Below, one piece after another: positions 6,049-7,982 of a stretch of DNA of 7,982 nucleotides; within the stretch, counting starts at the first letter, position 1; each line of letters begins with the position of its first letter. Both the position numbers and the translations under genes were made by a program. Origin of the DNA: Oscillospiraceae bacterium (GTDB lineage Bacteria > Bacillota > Clostridia > Oscillospirales > Oscillospiraceae); contig CACZSJ010000176.1 in NCBI GenBank assembly GCA_902783825.1, forward strand, positions 1 through 7,982, given 5' to 3'. The notes beneath the pieces were generated by a model. That model was not told where the DNA came from. It was given only the letters and a program-made list of their open reading frames with translations, and did not search any database.

Positions 6049-6768
6049 TCAGGGGTCAAAATCCATGGGATTAGGATCCATATAGTCGTCCGTTCTGGCA
6101 TGCAGCTTCACTGTGCGCAGCGCCGCAACGAACATGCCCAGCACGAAGAGCACAAACACCAGTCCCAGCGCCTCCTCCTGCATGACGGCGATAAAGTCGT
6201 AAGCGCCATGCAGCAGTGTCGGCACCAGCAGCGCCATCCGCCGCGCCCGCCGCGCCTCTTCCGGCAGACCCGCCAGCTCACAACGCTTGGCTACCCCATA
6301 CCAGGCGCCCATAAACACACCAAAGCAGGCATGTCCCGGAACGGCGGTCAACGCCCGGGCCACAGCCACGCCGAAGCCGTAGCTGAGGACATAGCTGATA
6401 TTCTCCCACAAGGCAAAGCCCAGAGAGATAAACACCGCATACACCACGCCGTCGAACTGGCAGTTGAAGTGCGGGGATTTCCAGGTGCGCCACTTGAGCA
6501 ACAGGTACTTGAAGCCCTCCTCAGACAGGGCCACAATCAGAAAATACATAATCAGGTTGTACGACAGGGTCTCATCCGGAAGAAACCAGGACAAAAGAAT
6601 GTCGCCCACCTGCTCGGTAAAGGAGGCCATCGACGTAGAAGCCACCCCCAGGATCACCAGGCCAACCAAGAGATCCCTCGGTTCCTTTTCCAGGCGATCC
6701 GCCCGGTAGATTTTCATCATCAGAAAGATGGCAGGAATCACCGCCGCCGCGATCAGGATCAGTTCCAT
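6049..6768 (-). CDS. prsW: PrsW-family glutamic-type intramembrane protease
   Basis: PrsW enzymes are polytopic membrane proteases related to the CAAX-protease superfamily. In B. subtilis PrsW makes the first cut in the anti-sigma factor RsiW, freeing an ECF sigma factor under envelope stress. The 239-aa product shows the family motifs in order: DRLEKEP (24-30) after span 1, SEEGFKYLLLK (82-92) with the EExxK glutamates, FDGVVYAVFISLGFALWENI (105-124), RALTAVPGHACFG (138-150) with His146, and LLHGAYDF (185-192) with His187. The remainder is about seven to eight hydrophobic spans and an acidic C-terminal tail. ATG 6768 lies 9 nt after AGGAGG (6778-6783). No sigma or anti-sigma gene is adjacent, so its substrate is unknown. 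The name is by family; identity of function with B. subtilis PrsW is inferred. Confidence 0.9.
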   Translation of the reverse strand: MELILIAAAVIPAIFLMMKIYRADRLEKEPRDLLVGLVILGVASTSMASFTEQVGDILLSWFLPDETLSYNLIMYFLIVALSEEGFKYLLLKWRTWKSPHFNCQFDGVVYAVFISLGFALWENISYVLSYGFGVAVARALTAVPGHACFGVFMGAWYGVAKRCELAGLPEEARRARRMALLVPTLLHGAYDFIAVMQEEALGLVFVLFVLGMFVAALRTVKLHARTDDYMDPNPMDFDP

Positions 6769-6818
6769 CCGGCTATTCCTCCTATTCCCGGCCCTTGAAT
6801 CTCTCGGCCGTGTTTTCT

Positions 6819-6854
6819 ATTCTTTCATATCCTGCTCGAAATTGCAAGAGTCAA
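6819..6854 (-). promoter_or_regulatory. Weak candidate promoter for the PrsW gene
   Basis: On the minus strand TTGACT (6854-6849) is a good -35, but the best -10 downstream, TATGAA (6829-6824), is at 19 bp. An alternative pairs TTGCAA (6847-6842) with AAGAAT (6824-6819) at 17 bp. Either would start transcription 40-50 nt before the AGGAGG site. The sequence does not decide between them. Confidence 0.3.
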
Positions 6855-6857
6855 GAC

Positions 6858-6896
6858 AAAAAAAGTACCCGGAAAGCGGGGCAACTCCGCCTTCAA
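6858..6896 (-). terminator. Possible intrinsic terminator downstream of the IS-like fragment
   Basis: On the minus strand an imperfect stem (AAGGCGGAG paired with CCCCGCTTT around TTG, about 6896-6876, one A-C mismatch and one G-U) overlaps a short CCCG-CTTTC-CGGG hairpin (6880-6868). These are followed by TAC and seven T residues (6864-6858). It would insulate the protease gene from upstream transcription. The T run is clear but the stems are modest. Confidence 0.4.
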
Positions 6897-7005
6897 GGCA
6901 TTCATTTTCCAAGTACTTGTTTTCAGCTCCCAGCCTCTGTATTTCTGCCCGAAGATCCTCTTCGGCCTCTGGCTTTCGCTTCTTTTGCGCTCCTCCTTTT
7001 GGCAT
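6865..7005 (-). pseudogene. Frameshifted fragment resembling the C-terminus of an IS3-family OrfA
   Basis: The minus-strand frame from ATG 7005 starts with a basic stretch (MPKGGAQKKRKP), then EEDLRAEIQRLGAENKYLEN, a leucine-heptad coiled coil like that at the end of IS3-family OrfA proteins. After the A run at 6905-6908 the frame turns to unrelated residues. Shifting by one base gives MNALKAEL, which continues the coil as KYLEK-MNALKAEL, so a one-base deletion is likely. The helix-turn-helix half of OrfA is missing and no OrfB is present. The frame has no convincing ribosome binding site. The family call rests on pattern memory of such coils and is tentative; a genuine small coiled-coil protein of up to 77 aa (frame 7050-6817) is the alternative. 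Confidence 0.5.
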
Positions 7006-7007
7006 AT

Positions 7008-7063
7008 AACAACACCCCACTTGCTGGTGATATACCATACCGCCTAACAAATGGGGTGCTGTT
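7008..7063 (-). repeat. 20-bp imperfect inverted repeat, possible IS3-type end
   Basis: The arms 7008-7027 and 7044-7063 are inverted copies matching at 16 of 20 positions, around a 16-nt spacer. All four differences are transitions. In minus-strand RNA three become G-U pairs and one is an A-C mismatch, so a nearly continuous hairpin can form. The outer sequence, read on the minus strand from 7065, is TGAACAGCACCCCATTTGTT. It resembles the TGAAC-GCACCCCA ends of IS150-like IS3-family elements. It sits just upstream of the OrfA-like fragment, as a left end would. No T run follows, so it is not a typical terminator. Confidence 0.5.
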
Positions 7064-7178
7064 CAAATTGCGTATGCTCGTTTTTTCACTTCAACCCTGC
7101 CAGCCAAATGTCCAAATCCGCTTTCGTTCCATGCCATTTCATGCACACTCGACTGGATTTCGGGCGCCTTGCTGCAAA
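7064..7178. other. Short intergenic stretch without recognised genes
   Basis: The stretch lies between the inverted repeat and the LysM gene stop. I see no tRNA, no clear terminator for the LysM gene and no promoter. An A6 run on the minus strand (7086-7081) lacks a supporting hairpin. An 18-codon frame from ATG 7142 on the minus strand has no ribosome binding site. Confidence 0.5.
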
Positions 7179-7982
7179 TCAGGCCGCGCGGAAGGTCAGA
7201 TAGATGGTGATGTCGTAGGCCGGCATCACAAAGCTGGAGTTGGTGACGCTGATCCGCTCGGTGGAGGAGGTCTTGTAGACGATGATGTCGTTGACCCGGT
7301 ATCCCTTGTCGGGAATGGCTACCACATTCACGGTCTCGCCAGCATTGGCGCTGTTGACCAGCTGCCCGTTGACCTGCAGATAAAACACGCCATTGGAAGA
7401 GGTGTGGACATTGAAAGATCCGGTCTGAGCCACCTCGCCGGCAGGCGCAGCGGCAGCAGGCGTCACAGTTGTGGCCGGGGCAGCCGCGGTCGCAGCGGCA
7501 GCGCCGGTGGCAGAGGCGCCGGCCTTCACCGGCAGATAAATGGTCTGGCCAACCTTAATGGCGCCCAGATTGTCAATCCCGCTCAAGGCCTTGATGGAGT
7601 CTGCGTTCTTGCCGTAGTCAATCCCGTACCGGCGGCAGAGATCTCCCACCGTGTCGCCGGCAACAACCTTGTGCGCAACGATCTGGGTGTAGGTGCCCGT
7701 AGAGGGAACCGCGGTGGCAGGCAACTTGATGGTGGTGCCAACCTTCACGTTGTTGTAATTGTTGATGCCGTTCATGGACTTGATCCGGTCGGAGTTGGCA
7801 GCGAAGTCAATCCCCAGCTGTTGGCAGACGGAATACACCGTCTCCCCCGCCTGCATCACATGATCCACCAGATAGTAGCTGACCGTATCGCCAGTAGTCG
7901 TGGCGGCGGCAGCAGTCGTGGCCGTGGTGGCAGTCGGAGCCGTGGTGGCAGCCGGAGCCGTCGTGGTAGCATTCGCAGCGGC
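7179..7982 (-). CDS. LysM-domain protein with C-terminal beta-repeat domain, 5' end beyond window
   Basis: This is probably an exported or wall-bound protein; LysM modules bind N-acetylglucosamine-containing glycans such as peptidoglycan. The visible 267 residues are open to base 7982, so the start and any signal peptide are off the window. A GTG at 7868 lies inside the first LysM and is not a real start. In order there is an Ala/Thr/Pro linker (1-30), LysM 1 (about 36-88, AGETVYSVCQQLGID to KVGTTIKLP) and LysM 2 (about 98-151, AGDTVGDLCRRYGID to KVGQTIYLP). A second Ala-rich linker follows (152-187), then a C-terminal domain (188-267). That last domain has IPDKGYRVNDIIVYK and SSFVMPAYDITIYLTF, a pattern like divergent InlB B-repeat domains. 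The two LysMs share a GID-x-N-I-GI-N-KVG-TI-LP pattern, indicating duplication. No catalytic domain is visible. Confidence 0.85.
   Translation of the reverse strand, partial: AAANATTTAPAATTAPTATTATTAAAATTTGDTVSYYLVDHVMQAGETVYSVCQQLGIDFAANSDRIKSMNGINNYNNVKVGTTIKLPATAVPSTGTYTQIVAHKVVAGDTVGDLCRRYGIDYGKNADSIKALSGIDNLGAIKVGQTIYLPVKAGASATGAAAATAAAPATTVTPAAAAPAGEVAQTGSFNVHTSSNGVFYLQVNGQLVNSANAGETVNVVAIPDKGYRVNDIIVYKTSSTERISVTNSSFVMPAYDITIYLTFRAA
7921..7974 (-). repeat. 18-bp tandem repeat coding for Ala/Thr/Pro hexapeptides
   Basis: There are three consecutive 18-bp units (7921-7938, 7939-7956, 7957-7974). The first two differ at one base and the third is more diverged. They encode APTATT, APAATT and a degenerate third copy in the linker before LysM 1. 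Such repeats are typical of flexible linkers in wall proteins and are prone to copy-number change. Confidence 0.75.

Noticed and set aside
4804..6798. A 664-aa open frame on the plus strand opposite the MATE and PrsW genes
   Set aside because: It runs through two well-supported genes, their terminator and promoter. The composition is low-complexity (His, Gln, Arg), with no ribosome binding site or recognisable domain.
6889..6899. GCCTT-G-AAGGC palindrome within the OrfA-like fragment
   Set aside because: The loop is one base and the stem five, so it is too small to claim as a regulatory structure by itself.
7086..7142. An 18-codon frame (minus strand, ATG 7142) between the inverted repeat and the LysM gene
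   Set aside because: It is very short, lacks a ribosome binding site and has no family I recognise. It could equally be debris or chance.
1..7982. CRISPR array, tRNA or rRNA genes, riboswitch, defence system or prophage genes
   Set aside because: I saw no spaced direct repeats, no cloverleaf or rRNA motifs, no known aptamer pattern and no nuclease, phage structural or toxin-antitoxin genes. The only mobile-element trace is the fragment near 6865-7065.

Overview
The window looks like chromosomal DNA from a GC-rich, spore-forming member of the Bacillota, most likely class Clostridia and possibly an Oscillospiraceae-like gut anaerobe. The evidence is an adjacent spoIIGA-sigE pair, strong AGGAGG ribosome binding sites, a Bacillota-type pyrH-frr-uppS order and Clostridia-like protein sequences. 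The family-level placement is an inference.

Region 1 (1-2860, minus strand) is a tightly packed operon read right to left: an EamA/DMT-type permease, pyrH (UMP kinase), frr (ribosome recycling factor) and the N-terminal three quarters of uppS (undecaprenyl diphosphate synthase, cut by the window edge). Gaps are 11-37 nt, and frr and uppS overlap by one base (TAATG). A good sigma-A-like promoter (TTGTCA, 17 bp, TAGAAT) lies upstream of the permease. The permease occupies the place where many Bacillota carry rpsB-tsf.

Region 2 (about 2850-4510, plus strand) is the early mother-cell sporulation switch. spoIIGA encodes the membrane aspartic protease and sigE encodes the pro-sigma factor it activates. 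The 2826-2907 intergenic region carries divergent promoters around a TTTGACAA sequence. That sequence resembles a Spo0A box and also overlaps the -35 elements. No sigG follows sigE; a hairpin terminator does.

Region 3 (4476-6854, minus strand) holds two single-gene units with their own candidate promoters and terminators: a MATE-family exporter that converges on sigE at a shared terminator, and a PrsW-family glutamic intramembrane protease.

Region 4 (6858-7178) has low coding content. It holds a frameshifted fragment resembling the C-terminus of an IS3-family OrfA, followed by a 20-bp imperfect inverted repeat resembling an IS3-type end, then a stretch with nothing recognisable.

Region 5 (7179-7982, minus strand) is the C-terminal part of a LysM protein: an Ala/Thr/Pro-rich repeat linker, two LysM domains, a second Ala-rich linker and a C-terminal InlB-B-repeat-like beta domain.

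Most of the window is well-known biology. The points most worth a second look are the divergent spoIIG promoter region with no Shine-Dalgarno before spoIIGA, the permease leading the pyrH operon, the mobile-element scar, and the LysM/beta-repeat architecture.
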